From positions 1 through 64,000 of the forward strand of contig JAFLEH010000026.1 of the NCBI GenBank assembly GCA_017301995.1: a stretch of DNA of 64,000 bases, read 5' to 3'. Made by a program: the position numbers and the translations under genes. This DNA is from Verrucomicrobiota bacterium. Lineage in GTDB: Bacteria; Verrucomicrobiota; Verrucomicrobiia; Verrucomicrobiales; Akkermansiaceae. Position 1 is the stretch's first letter; each line of letters begins with the position of its first letter. Under the pieces are notes generated by a model that was given only the letters and a program-made list of their open reading frames with translations, had not been told where the DNA came from and did not search any database. Shown in pieces: positions 51,331-60,040 of this stretch.

Positions 51331-51594
51331 TCAGACGAGGCCGGCCTTCTTGAGGGTGGCATACACCCCGTTTTTGTTCATCGTCTTGAGCGCGCGGCAG
51401 CTCAGCTTCATCCGCACGTAACGGCCGAACTCCGGCACCCAGATCCGCTTTTCCTGCAGATTCGGGGAAACGGTGCGCTTGACCACCTTGGTGACGTGAC
51501 GACCGATACCGCCCTTCTTCTTGGCCAAACCGGAACGATGGATACGCCCGCCAACGCGGACTTGGGTACCTCTGATTGTGCAAATACGAGCCAT
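51331..51594 (-). CDS. rpmB: 50S ribosomal protein L28
   Basis: An 87-residue basic ribosomal protein. MARICTIRGTQVRVGGRIHRSGLAKKKGG at the N-terminus, then VVKRTVSPNLQEKRIWVPEFGRYVRMKLSCRALKTM, match L28. A terminator follows. The usual L33 neighbour is not present. The C-terminus, GVYATLKKAGLV, is typical of the family. Confidence 0.97.
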   Translation of the reverse strand: MARICTIRGTQVRVGGRIHRSGLAKKKGGIGRHVTKVVKRTVSPNLQEKRIWVPEFGRYVRMKLSCRALKTMNKNGVYATLKKAGLV

Positions 51595-51786
51595 AACTGT
51601 GTGTGGGAAAGGGGTTGCGGGGCGCGAAGGATAACCGGCGACCCCAACCCGTCAAGGGAAATTTTTTCAAAATCCGAAAACCGGCCGATTTCCCTGCGGT
51701 TTTCCCGCGCGTTCGCGGTGATTCCATCCGCCGTTCTCGGGAATATCGGGTTGCGGCGGGTACCGATCCGGGCTAACATCCCCGCC

Positions 51787-52629
51787 ATGACACCGTTTCC
51801 GCCGTTTTCCGCCATCCGGGAGCGTTTCAGCGTGGCCGCAGCCGCTGCCGCGGCGCTCGTCATCCAGTCCGCCACGGCCAATGACACGGCCGTCAATGCG
51901 GCAGCCTATGGACCGGAACCCGTGGCCGGCCTGAACGGCGAGGAGTCGGTGATCCGCATGGAAAGCGAGAAAATCGACATCACCTTCGGCCGGGAGGAAT
52001 CCAAAGTCCATTGCCGGTTCGTATTCCGCTCCGGCGAGAAATCTCGCGAGGTCAAGCAGGTTCTCGGGTTTCCGGACCACGAGGGAAACGACGTCAACGC
52101 GATCATCCGCATGGTGACCAAAGTGGACGGGAAAGAGGTGGCCTCGCAAAAGCAAAGCGGCTGGTTCCGCATGGACCGCGAGGGGCCGGCAACGCTCGGT
52201 GCCGCACCGGAAGGCGAAGACACCGTGAAAACCGAATTCCACACCGTGCCCGTCACGTTTCCGCCAGACCGCGATGTGGTCGTGGAGCGGATCTACACCG
52301 TGGCGAACGGCGGCTCGGTCCGGGGTGACAAGACATTCTACTACACCACCCGCACCGGTGGCGTCTGGCGGGGAACGATCGGCCGCGCGGAATTCACAGT
52401 GACGCTGGACGGCTGGACGATGGACGAGCTGGCCTTCGAGGACGGCCCGCAAACCGTTGCCCCGCGGATCCAGGCGGGGTTTTCATCGCCCAACAAATCC
52501 GAATGGACCATCGAGTCGCCGACGCGCATGACCCTCGTTTGGAAAAACTTCGAGCCCGCGGTCCATCAGACCCGCCAGGGCATCCGGCTGGCGACCTGGG
52601 TGGGCAAGGATTGGCGGACATTGCGGTGA
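51787..52629 (+). CDS. Exported beta-rich protein of unknown function (DUF4424-like)
   Basis: A 280-residue protein starting at ATG 51787. The open frame begins far upstream but that part covers rpmB on the other strand. A signal-like hydrophobic segment (SVAAAAAAALVIQSA) is followed by a single domain of alternating beta strands (KIDITFGREESKVHCRFVFRSG; DRDVVVERIYTVANGGSV; ETHTVPVTFPP-type stretches). The layout recalls the DUF4424 family, but the match is only by general pattern. It is the first gene of a plus-strand run with radC and the AsmA-like gene, though separate transcription is possible. Confidence 0.7.
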   Translation: MTPFPPFSAIRERFSVAAAAAAALVIQSATANDTAVNAAAYGPEPVAGLNGEESVIRMESEKIDITFGREESKVHCRFVFRSGEKSREVKQVLGFPDHEGNDVNAIIRMVTKVDGKEVASQKQSGWFRMDREGPATLGAAPEGEDTVKTEFHTVPVTFPPDRDVVVERIYTVANGGSVRGDKTFYYTTRTGGVWRGTIGRAEFTVTLDGWTMDELAFEDGPQTVAPRIQAGFSSPNKSEWTIESPTRMTLVWKNFEPAVHQTRQGIRLATWVGKDWRTLR

Positions 52630-52684
52630 GAATCCCTCGGTTTTGCCTTTACCCGGCGCGTTTCCGTTGCTAGACGGTTGGGCC

Positions 52685-53383
52685 ATGAGCGACCGCATCC
52701 AAGATATGCCGCATGGCGACCGCCCGCGCGAGAAGCTGGCCCAGTTGGGACCCGCCGCGCTGAGCAATGCCGATCTGCTGGCGCTTTTCATCTCGTCCGG
52801 CACGAAAAACCGCAGCGCGATCGATATCGGACGGGACCTCATCGCCAAATACGGTTCGATGAGCGCGCTCGGCGCGACGCCCGTCGCCGAATTGGCCAAG
52901 GAGCGCGGCCTCGGCCTGGCCAAGGCGTCGAAGCTCGCGGCCGCGTTCGAACTGGGCGTCCGGGTGGCCCGCGAGCAGGTCCAGACCAGCCCTCTCGACA
53001 CCCCGGAGCGGATCCACGAATATTTCGGACCGCAACTCGCCCATCTGGCGCAGGAACAAGTTCTGTCCATCCCGGTCGATTCGCGGCTGCGCCACATGGG
53101 GACCTCGGTCGTTTCCGTGGGAACCGTCAATGAATCCAGCGCCCACCCGCGGGAAATCCTCCGGCCGGTGATCACCCGCGGGGCCTATGGTTTCATCCTG
53201 GTCCACAACCACCCGTCGGGCGATCCGAGTCCGAGCCGGGCGGACGAGGCGATCACCCGCCGTGTTTCGGAGGCCGCCAATCTGATGCAGGTCCGTTTCA
53301 TCGACCATGTGATCATCGGCCGTCCCTCGCCGGGGAGAACGCCGTATTTTTCCTTCCGAGAGGCGGGGCTGATCAGCGGCTGA
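52685..53383 (+). CDS. radC: RadC family JAMM-domain protein
   Basis: A 232-residue protein starting at ATG 52685. The first 60 residues are a helix-hairpin-helix region (PREKLAQLGPAALSNADLLALFISSG). A JAB/MPN metalloprotease-like domain then has the metal motif HNHPSGDPSPSRAD preceded by ILVHNH. The family was once thought to repair DNA; its real role is unclear. It starts 55 bases after the preceding gene and ends about 75 bases before the AsmA-like gene. Confidence 0.93.
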   Translation: MSDRIQDMPHGDRPREKLAQLGPAALSNADLLALFISSGTKNRSAIDIGRDLIAKYGSMSALGATPVAELAKERGLGLAKASKLAAAFELGVRVAREQVQTSPLDTPERIHEYFGPQLAHLAQEQVLSIPVDSRLRHMGTSVVSVGTVNESSAHPREILRPVITRGAYGFILVHNHPSGDPSPSRADEAITRRVSEAANLMQVRFIDHVIIGRPSPGRTPYFSFREAGLISG

Positions 53384-53458
53384 GACCGGATTCCGGATGA
53401 TTTCCGGATGTTGCAAACCGCCGTGACCCGGCTAGTGTGGCCCCGCACGCCTCCCACG

Positions 53459-55960
53459 ATGACCCGCCTCCACCTGCTCCGGAACCTCCGAACCCTCGCC
53501 TATCTGCTGGTGCTGGCGGCGGTGCTGGCCGGCACCGGATTCGTGGTGTGGGCCAATCAGACCGGCCTGCCGGCCACCTGGCGGGCGAAAATCGAGGGCG
53601 AGCTATCCAAACAAGGCATCCACGCCTCCATCGGCGGCCTGAGTTTCAACCCGCTCCAAGGCATCGTGGCCCGCGATGTGGTCCTGTTTTCCGACCCCGC
53701 CCACAAGTGGGAGTTCTGCCGACTCGAACGGCTGCTCATCGACGTCGATAAGACCAAAATCGCCCGCGGGGTGGTTCAGCTAACAAAGATCGAAATCAGC
53801 GAGGCCGATATCAGCCTCCGGGTGGAACCGGAAAACTCACCGCCGGAAACCCTGGAAATCAAGGACCTCAGCGGCACCCTGGTGATGCCCGGCGGACGAC
53901 TGATCGAGCTGCGCAACACCCGCGCCACCGTCGCCGGGTTCAAGGTGAATCTCGGCGCCCGGCTGCTGAAATTCCGCCCCACCGGCGAACCGGCGTCCGA
54001 AGACACCGGAAAACAGGGGCGCCTGCTCGCCATCACCCAGGCTCTGCGGGAGCTGCGCAATTGGAAATTCGCGCCCGATGATCCGCCGTCCGTGCGCTGC
54101 TTCATCGAGGGCGATCTATCCGACTGGTCCACCCTCGTGGCCCGCGTGGCTCTCAAGGCCCGCGACGTCGAGAAAAACGGCCATGTGATCGCCCGTTTGG
54201 AAACCGAGGGCACTCTAACCAGCGGACTGGTCAGCCTGACCTCGGTGCGCGCCACCGACCGCCACGGCACCTTCGAGGGTCGGGTGGATTACGACGTCCA
54301 CGGCCGCGAGGGGATCTTCGATCTAACATCATCGGTGAACATGCCGCGCCTGCTCCGCTCCTGGGCCGGTCTATCCACCCTTGAGGCTATCACCTTTTCC
54401 GGAGGGCAGATGTTGGAAACGGAGGGCACCTTCCGGCTCCAGCCCGGCGCGCCGCCGCTGGTCCGCATGACCGGCCGCGCCCACTGCACCGATGTCACGG
54501 TCAAGGGCGTTCCCTTCGACGTGGTGGAAGGATCGTTCGCCTGGCGTGACGACCAACTCTATCTGCGGGATCTGCTGTTCAAACGCCCCGACGGCGAGGC
54601 CCGCGGCAAGGCGATGATCCAATGGCCGCTGGTCCGGATGGCCCTGCGCACCAGCCTGCCGATCCCGGTTTACCGGCCGTTTTTCGTGGGCCAGCCGCTG
54701 GAACCGGTGCTCAACGACTTCGGAGAACTTCCCAAGGCCGCGGTGGATGTCACGCTGGAGGGCGGATTCGACGCCACCGACCACCGGTCGTGGGCCTACA
54801 CCGGGACCGGGCGCGTCGCGAACATGACCTTCCGCAAGGTCCCCGTCGATACCGCGCGATGTTCGTTTTCTGTTAGCCACAACGAGCTGGATTTTTACGA
54901 TGGAACGGCCGTGTTCAACTTCCGCGACTACGCGATGCGCAAGGCCCACAACGGACCCGCCACCGGACTGGTGACGGCGGAGCGGATCCGGTTCGACGGA
55001 CCGACCAAAACCGTGTCGGTGGTCAATGTCTCCGGCACCGCCTGGGCCGCTCCCGTGGTCAGGACATTCGCCCCCGCGATCGCCGACTCGCTGGAGATCT
55101 ATCATTTCCGCCAACCGCCGGTGCTGTCCGCCAGCGGCATCGTCGATGTCACCCCCCAGCAGCGGACCGCCCTAACGGTCGCGTTCCGGTCCAAGGACCC
55201 GGCGGACTACGAGTTTCTCGGCAAGCCGATCACCCTCGATCACCCCTCGGGCAAAGTCCACATCCGCGGTCCGCGGGTGCTCATCGAGGATCTGGATTTC
55301 GAATCCTTCGGCGGCCCGGTCAAGGCGCGGATTACCGTGGCCCCGGAAAAACGGATTACCTGCGAGGCGAGCTGGACCGATCTATCCATGCATGGCCTCA
55401 ACGAGACCTATCAGTTCAACATGGGAGGCGGCGGCCAGCTCACCGGACGCATCGAACTCGATTTCACGGAGGGAAAAATCGAGACTCTATCCGGCAACGG
55501 GCTGGCCTCGCTGGAAAATTCCGTGCTGTTTTCCGCTCCCATCGCGGGACCGCTGTCCGGCGTGATTTCCAAGGTGCTGGACGACAAACGGGCCGGCTTC
55601 GAGCGCGCCAAAAGCGCGTTCTGTACCTTCACCATCAAGGACGGGGTCCTTTTCACCAAGGACTTCCACACTTCCACCACCTCGCTGGTCTTCGCCGCCG
55701 ACGGTTCGGTCGATCTAACCAAGAAGACGATTGACGCCAACGTCCGGGTCAACGCCCGCGGATTGTTAGGAATCGTCACGCTGCCGTTGCGGCCGTTCTC
55801 CGGGCTTTTCCAATTCCGCGGCACCGGACCGCTCGGCAAGCCGGAATGGATCAACGAGCCGGTCACCGCTCCACCACCCGAACAGGAAACCCTGCTCAAT
55901 CCGCCGAAAGCCACTCCGGTGGAACCCGCTACCGAAACCCGGAGGCGCATCCGGCGATAG
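53459..55960 (+). CDS. AsmA-like large exported protein
   Basis: An 833-residue protein with one N-terminal membrane segment (LRTLAYLLVLAAVLAGTGFVVWA) followed by a long beta-rich chain. The start of the domain (EGELSKQGIHASIGGLSFNPLQGIVARDVVLF) and late AsmA-C features (KGTLDFTEGKIETLSGNGLASLEN-type; GLLGIVTLPLRPFSGLFQFRGTGPLGKPEW) resemble the AsmA/TamB group that spans the periplasm. These proteins help lipid transport or outer-membrane assembly. The start at ATG 53459 is chosen by the membrane anchor. The tail is proline-rich and basic. Confidence 0.78.
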   Translation: MTRLHLLRNLRTLAYLLVLAAVLAGTGFVVWANQTGLPATWRAKIEGELSKQGIHASIGGLSFNPLQGIVARDVVLFSDPAHKWEFCRLERLLIDVDKTKIARGVVQLTKIEISEADISLRVEPENSPPETLEIKDLSGTLVMPGGRLIELRNTRATVAGFKVNLGARLLKFRPTGEPASEDTGKQGRLLAITQALRELRNWKFAPDDPPSVRCFIEGDLSDWSTLVARVALKARDVEKNGHVIARLETEGTLTSGLVSLTSVRATDRHGTFEGRVDYDVHGREGIFDLTSSVNMPRLLRSWAGLSTLEAITFSGGQMLETEGTFRLQPGAPPLVRMTGRAHCTDVTVKGVPFDVVEGSFAWRDDQLYLRDLLFKRPDGEARGKAMIQWPLVRMALRTSLPIPVYRPFFVGQPLEPVLNDFGELPKAAVDVTLEGGFDATDHRSWAYTGTGRVANMTFRKVPVDTARCSFSVSHNELDFYDGTAVFNFRDYAMRKAHNGPATGLVTAERIRFDGPTKTVSVVNVSGTAWAAPVVRTFAPAIADSLEIYHFRQPPVLSASGIVDVTPQQRTALTVAFRSKDPADYEFLGKPITLDHPSGKVHIRGPRVLIEDLDFESFGGPVKARITVAPEKRITCEASWTDLSMHGLNETYQFNMGGGGQLTGRIELDFTEGKIETLSGNGLASLENSVLFSAPIAGPLSGVISKVLDDKRAGFERAKSAFCTFTIKDGVLFTKDFHTSTTSLVFAADGSVDLTKKTIDANVRVNARGLLGIVTLPLRPFSGLFQFRGTGPLGKPEWINEPVTAPPPEQETLLNPPKATPVEPATETRRRIRR

Positions 55961-56168
55961 CGCGGGCCGTTATTGGATGAATTCAGATCGCCCCGGCCGA
56001 CATCGTGGACATTACCATGTATAGATATTTCACCCACACGGGGTGTTTTGACCACTTCGGGCGGTCGATTTTTTCCAACTCCTGCTTGCGCGCCACCCGC
56101 CCCCATGGCACTTTCGGGCCGTGCGGTGGCCCGTCCCGGACCGTCGCCATAGCCCAACCAACACAGCC

Positions 56169-56606
56169 ATGACAGAACCACTTTCGAACCCATCCGGACT
56201 GGAGCCCACCACCGGCTTCACCAACCCTTCCGTGGCCCAAGCGGCCAATGACCTGCGCACGGCGGCCGGCGAAAAGGCCAAGGAACTCGCCCAGTCGATC
56301 ACCACCCAAGCCGCCGCGCTCAAGGAACGCGCCGTGGAATCCGCCCAACATTTCCGCGAAGTGGCCACCGAGAAGGCGTCCGCCTTCAAGCAGACCGCCG
56401 CCGAAAAGGCCGAGTCCCTGCGCATCGCGGCCGCGGAACGCGCGCACCGCCTTCAGGAGTCCGCCGCGGAACAGTGGTCGCACACCTGCGAGCGCGGCAA
56501 AGACATCCAGATCACCGCCGAAGACTACATCCGCCAGAACCCCACCAAATGCGTCGTAGGCGCGCTCGGTCTGGGCATTCTGATCGGCCTGATGGTGCGC
56601 CGCTAA
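56169..56606 (+). CDS. YqjD/ElaB-like (DUF883-type) protein
   Basis: A 145-residue protein, strongly helical with repeated Ala/Glu/Lys heptads across residues 25-115 (EKAKELAQSITTQAAALKERAVESA). A short C-terminal membrane segment (VVGALGLGILIGLMVRR) anchors it. This matches the DUF883/YqjD ribosome- or membrane-associated proteins. ATG 56169 is chosen; an upstream extension has no family likeness. It heads a trio with a YqjE-like and a YqjK-like gene. Confidence 0.82.
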   Translation: MTEPLSNPSGLEPTTGFTNPSVAQAANDLRTAAGEKAKELAQSITTQAAALKERAVESAQHFREVATEKASAFKQTAAEKAESLRIAAAERAHRLQESAAEQWSHTCERGKDIQITAEDYIRQNPTKCVVGALGLGILIGLMVRR

Positions 56607-56671
56607 CCACCCGATTCTAACCAATACGGGTTCACATCCCAAACGGCACCGTCTGGGACAAGGGAGCGCGC

Positions 56672-57094
56672 ATGAGCCATCCAGCGGATAACGATACGGC
56701 AAACCGCCCCGGACCATCCCCGGTCGGCGGTGCCGGAAACTCGTGGTCCGCCGCCCTCGCGACACTCGTTTCCGCCAGAATCGAACTGCTGCGTCACGAG
56801 TCCCGCGAGGCGGCCGGCGCTTGGGCGAAAACCGCCGTCCTGCTCGCCGTGGCCGCGGTTGCCGCGTTGGTCGCATGGCTGGCCATCGTGGCGGGCACCG
56901 TGGCCGCCCTCGCCGCCGCCACCGGATGCGCGTGGTATTGGCTCGCGCTCGGCGCGGCCCTGCTCCATCTGATAGGCGCCGGTTGCTGCCTGATGGCGGC
57001 CCGATCCTCGAAACCTCCGGCGTTTCCGCTGACACGCAACGAATTCACCAAAGACCGCGAATGGTTGAAATCCCTGGCCACACCCCGGAAATAG
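56672..57094 (+). CDS. YqjE-like (phage-holin-fold) membrane protein
   Basis: A 140-residue protein with a soluble N-terminus containing SAALATLVSARIELLRHESREAAG and two membrane segments (AVLLAVAAVAALVAWLAIVAG, WYWLALGAALLHLIGAGCC). This is the layout of YqjE, a protein of the holin superfamily type 6. It follows the YqjD-like gene and overlaps the next gene by 34 bases, so the three are one unit. Confidence 0.82.
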   Translation: MSHPADNDTANRPGPSPVGGAGNSWSAALATLVSARIELLRHESREAAGAWAKTAVLLAVAAVAALVAWLAIVAGTVAALAAATGCAWYWLALGAALLHLIGAGCCLMAARSSKPPAFPLTRNEFTKDREWLKSLATPRK

Positions 57095-57471
57095 CCCGCC
57101 TCATCGAGGCGAGCGACGCTTCCCGCGCCCGACTGGGCCGGGAGGTGGCCGTGCTGCGCCAGCGGCTCGACGCCCCGGCCAAAGTCGTCCGTTCGGTCCG
57201 CGCCTTTCCGCTTCGCTGGGTCGGCGGCGCCCTCGCCACCGGAGTCGCCTCGGTGTGGCTGCTCCGCCGGAAACCCGCGCCCACCGCCCGCCGCAAGTCC
57301 AAAGGCCCAGCCGGACTGCTCCTTTCGCTCGCCATCGCCGCCGCCAAGCCGGCCTTGAAATCCTGGGCCACAAAACAGGCCAAACGCCTCCTTATCGAAC
57401 AACTTTCCCGCGTCTCGAAACCCACCCCTGACAACCTTCCCGCTGATTCGGGGTTCCAAATCCGCAGATAA
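57061..57471 (+). CDS. YqjK-like small basic protein
   Basis: A 136-residue protein from ATG 57061, inside the end of the YqjE-like gene in another frame. It is basic, with a helical N-terminus (RLIEASDASRARLGREVAVLRQRL) and a weak membrane segment near residues 55-67 (WVGGALATGVASVWLL). The position third after YqjD and YqjE, and the character, suggest a YqjK-like role, though similarity is only loose. Overlap with the preceding gene indicates translational coupling. Confidence 0.65.
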   Translation: MVEIPGHTPEIARLIEASDASRARLGREVAVLRQRLDAPAKVVRSVRAFPLRWVGGALATGVASVWLLRRKPAPTARRKSKGPAGLLLSLAIAAAKPALKSWATKQAKRLLIEQLSRVSKPTPDNLPADSGFQIRR

Positions 57472-57495
57472 CCCAACTCCATCCACTCCCTAACC

Positions 57496-58578
57496 ATGCC
57501 AGGCCACCAAGTCCTCGACCACGTCGATCAGTATCTCCAGCTCGGTCGTGAATACGATTGCTCCGACATCCATCTGCCCACTTCGTTTCCCCCGGCATGG
57601 CGGCGCTTCGGCCAGCTCAACCCGATCTGGGAAGATCACCCTCCGCTTACCCCCGAAGACACCGACCGCCTCGCCCGCTCGTTCCTCGGCCCTAACGAGT
57701 GGCAGCGCCTCCAGGAGAGGGGCGACGTGGACTTCGCCTACGCCAATGTCCACGGCCGCTACCGCGCCTCCGTCGTCAAACAACGCCTCGGCTACGACAT
57801 GGCCTTCCGCGTGATCAACACCAAGATCCGCACCATGGAGGAAATCAACCTCCCCATGGAGCATCTGGTCCCACTCACCCGCTATCAGAACGGCCTGATC
57901 CTCGTCACCGGATCGGTCGGCTCCGGCAAGTCCACCACGCTCGCCGCCCTCGTCGATTTCGTCAACAAGGACCGCGAGGACCACATCCTCACCCTCGAGG
58001 ATCCCATCGAATACGTCTTCGAGTCCAAAGGCTGCCACGTCAACCAGCGCGAGGTCCACACCCACACCGAGTCGTTCGCCAAAGCCCTCCGCGGCGCGCT
58101 CCGCGAAGACCCGGACGTCATCATGGTCGGTGAAATGCGCGACCTCGAGACCATCCAGCTCGCCCTGACCGCCGCGGAAACCGGACACCTTGTGTTAGGC
58201 ACGCTCCACACCGGCAACGCGCCGCGAACCCTCGACCGCGTGCTCGACGTGTTCCCCACCGACCAGCGCGACCAGATCCGGATCATGGTCTCGGAATCCC
58301 TGCGCGGCATCCTATCCCAACAACTCGTTCCCCGCCTGGACGGCACCGGCCGCGTCCTCGCCCTGGAACTCCTCGTCAACACCCCGGCCGTGGCCCACTG
58401 CATCCGCGAGGGGAAAACCTTCATGCTCCCCGGCGTCATGCAAACCGGCAAAAACGTCGGCATGATCACCATGGACGAGTCCCTCCGCCAGCTCTACATC
58501 CGCGGCATCATCACCCGCGAGGAGGCGATGTACCGCGCCGAAGACAAGATCCAGATGCGCGAGTTTTTCCAATCCTAA
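57496..58578 (+). CDS. PilT-family type IV pilus retraction ATPase (first copy)
   Basis: A 360-residue ATPase of the GspE/PilT group. Walker A is GSVGSGKST, the Asp box LTLEDPIEYVFE and Walker B region DPDVIMVGEMRDLETIQLALTAAETGHLVLGTLHT are all present. The late AIRNLIRE-like segment (AHCIREGKTF) is degenerate. It lies 24 bases after the YqjK-like gene and is followed by a second PilT-type gene. One of the pair is likely PilU-like. No pilin or pilB gene is in the window. Confidence 0.93.
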   Translation: MPGHQVLDHVDQYLQLGREYDCSDIHLPTSFPPAWRRFGQLNPIWEDHPPLTPEDTDRLARSFLGPNEWQRLQERGDVDFAYANVHGRYRASVVKQRLGYDMAFRVINTKIRTMEEINLPMEHLVPLTRYQNGLILVTGSVGSGKSTTLAALVDFVNKDREDHILTLEDPIEYVFESKGCHVNQREVHTHTESFAKALRGALREDPDVIMVGEMRDLETIQLALTAAETGHLVLGTLHTGNAPRTLDRVLDVFPTDQRDQIRIMVSESLRGILSQQLVPRLDGTGRVLALELLVNTPAVAHCIREGKTFMLPGVMQTGKNVGMITMDESLRQLYIRGIITREEAMYRAEDKIQMREFFQS

Positions 58579-58620
58579 CCACCCGCGCCCCGCACCCGAA
58601 ACCCCGTCCCCTTTCCCGCC

Positions 58621-59730
58621 ATGGCCCAGATCGACGAACTCTTCCGCTACCTCATCGCCAACAAAGGCTCCGACCTTCATCTATCCGAAGGACAGCCGCC
58701 GAAAATCCGCGTCCACGGCGCGGTCACCGCCATTCCAGACAAGGAGATCCTCGCGGGCGAACCGTTCCTCAACCTGCTCTCGGAAATCTGCGATCCCAAG
58801 GCGTTCAAACGTTACCTGGACACCGGCGACCTCGACTTCGCCTATGAAATGGACGAGGACTCGCGCTTCCGTTGCAACTACCTCAAGCAACAGAACGGCC
58901 TCGCGGCGGTGTTCCGTCTGATCCCCACCGAAATCGCCCCGCTGGAAGCCCTCGGCGTGCCCTCCGTGGTCAAGGAATTCGGCCACATGCGCTCCGGACT
59001 GGTCCTCGTCACCGGCCCCACCGGCTCGGGCAAGTCCACCACCCTCGCCGCCCTCCTCGACTACATCAACACCAATTTCAACCGCCACATCATCACCATC
59101 GAGGAACCCATCGAGTTCATCCACCGCAACAAGCGCTCGATCATCACCCAACGCGAGGTCCCCGTCCAAACCCCGTCCTTCGCCGACGGCCTCCGCGCCT
59201 CCCTCCGCGAGGACTCGGACATCGTGCTCGTCGGGGAAATGCGCGACCTCGAAACCATTTCGCTCGCCCTAACCGCCGCGGAAACCGGCCTGCTCGTCTT
59301 TGGCACCCTGCACACCAACAACGCCCGCAAGACCGTTGACCGTATCATCGACGTCTTCCCCGCCGACCAACAATCCCAGGTCCGCACGATGCTCGCGGCC
59401 TCGCTGCGCGGCGTCGTCGCGCAGCTCCTCTGCAAGCGCGTGGACCGCCCCGGCCGGACCGCCGTCCACGAAATCATGTTCGCCACCCCCGCGGTCTGCG
59501 CCATCATCCGCGAGGGCGCCACCCAAAAGCTCTACGATGTGATCACCGGCGGCAAATCCGAAGGCATGCAGTTCATGGACGAGTCGATCTGGACCAAGCT
59601 CCGCGAAGGCATCATCTCGCCCGAAGAAGCCTATATGAAAGCGATCGACAAGACCCGCTTCAAGAAGTTCCTTCCCGCCCACCTCTCGCACCTCGGCGAT
59701 GCCTCCGGCGAAAGCCCGCTCGAACACTGA
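58621..59730 (+). CDS. pilT: PilT-family type IV pilus retraction ATPase (second copy)
   Basis: A 369-residue ATPase. The N-terminus has IANKGSDLHLSEGQPPKIRVHG, the Walker A is GPTGSGKST, the Asp box TIEEPIEFIHRNKRS, and the His box GLLVFGTLHTNNARKTVDRIIDVF. AIIREGATQKLYDVITGG resembles the AIRNLIRE retraction motif better than in the first copy. It is typical PilT, powering pilus retraction and twitching. It is adjacent to the first copy (42 bases apart). Confidence 0.95.
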   Translation: MAQIDELFRYLIANKGSDLHLSEGQPPKIRVHGAVTAIPDKEILAGEPFLNLLSEICDPKAFKRYLDTGDLDFAYEMDEDSRFRCNYLKQQNGLAAVFRLIPTEIAPLEALGVPSVVKEFGHMRSGLVLVTGPTGSGKSTTLAALLDYINTNFNRHIITIEEPIEFIHRNKRSIITQREVPVQTPSFADGLRASLREDSDIVLVGEMRDLETISLALTAAETGLLVFGTLHTNNARKTVDRIIDVFPADQQSQVRTMLAASLRGVVAQLLCKRVDRPGRTAVHEIMFATPAVCAIIREGATQKLYDVITGGKSEGMQFMDESIWTKLREGIISPEEAYMKAIDKTRFKKFLPAHLSHLGDASGESPLEH

Positions 59731-59744
59731 TCCGCATTTCGACC

Positions 59745-60005
59745 GTGAGCCCGGAAGCCGATAGATCGTTCTACGAAGCCTGGCTCCGCCGCACCCGCCG
59801 CCAACTCAACGCCAGCGGCAGGCTCACCCAGATCGCCACCGTGCTCGCCCACGATCTCGGCGGTGGTGCGGACCACTGGATCGCCCGCCTCCGGGAAATC
59901 CTGGACGGCACCGCGAACCCGAGCCTGGATCTGCTGATCCGGATCGAGGGCTTCCTATCCGTCCCGCGCGATGACGCCCCGGAGCCCGGCCCCAGCCTCT
60001 TCTGA
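59745..60005 (+). CDS. Small protein of unknown function
   Basis: An 86-residue frame from GTG 59745, 14 bases after pilT. It is helical and basic in its first half (FYEAWLRRTRRQLNASGRLTQIATVLAHDL), with LRIEGFLSV-like segments near the end. It resembles a small helix-turn-helix-like protein but without a firm match. Tight spacing after pilT supports a real gene. Confidence 0.5.
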   Translation: MSPEADRSFYEAWLRRTRRQLNASGRLTQIATVLAHDLGGGADHWIARLREILDGTANPSLDLLIRIEGFLSVPRDDAPEPGPSLF

Positions 60006-60040
60006 AAGCGTCCAACCCTCCACACACGCCCCTCGTCTCC

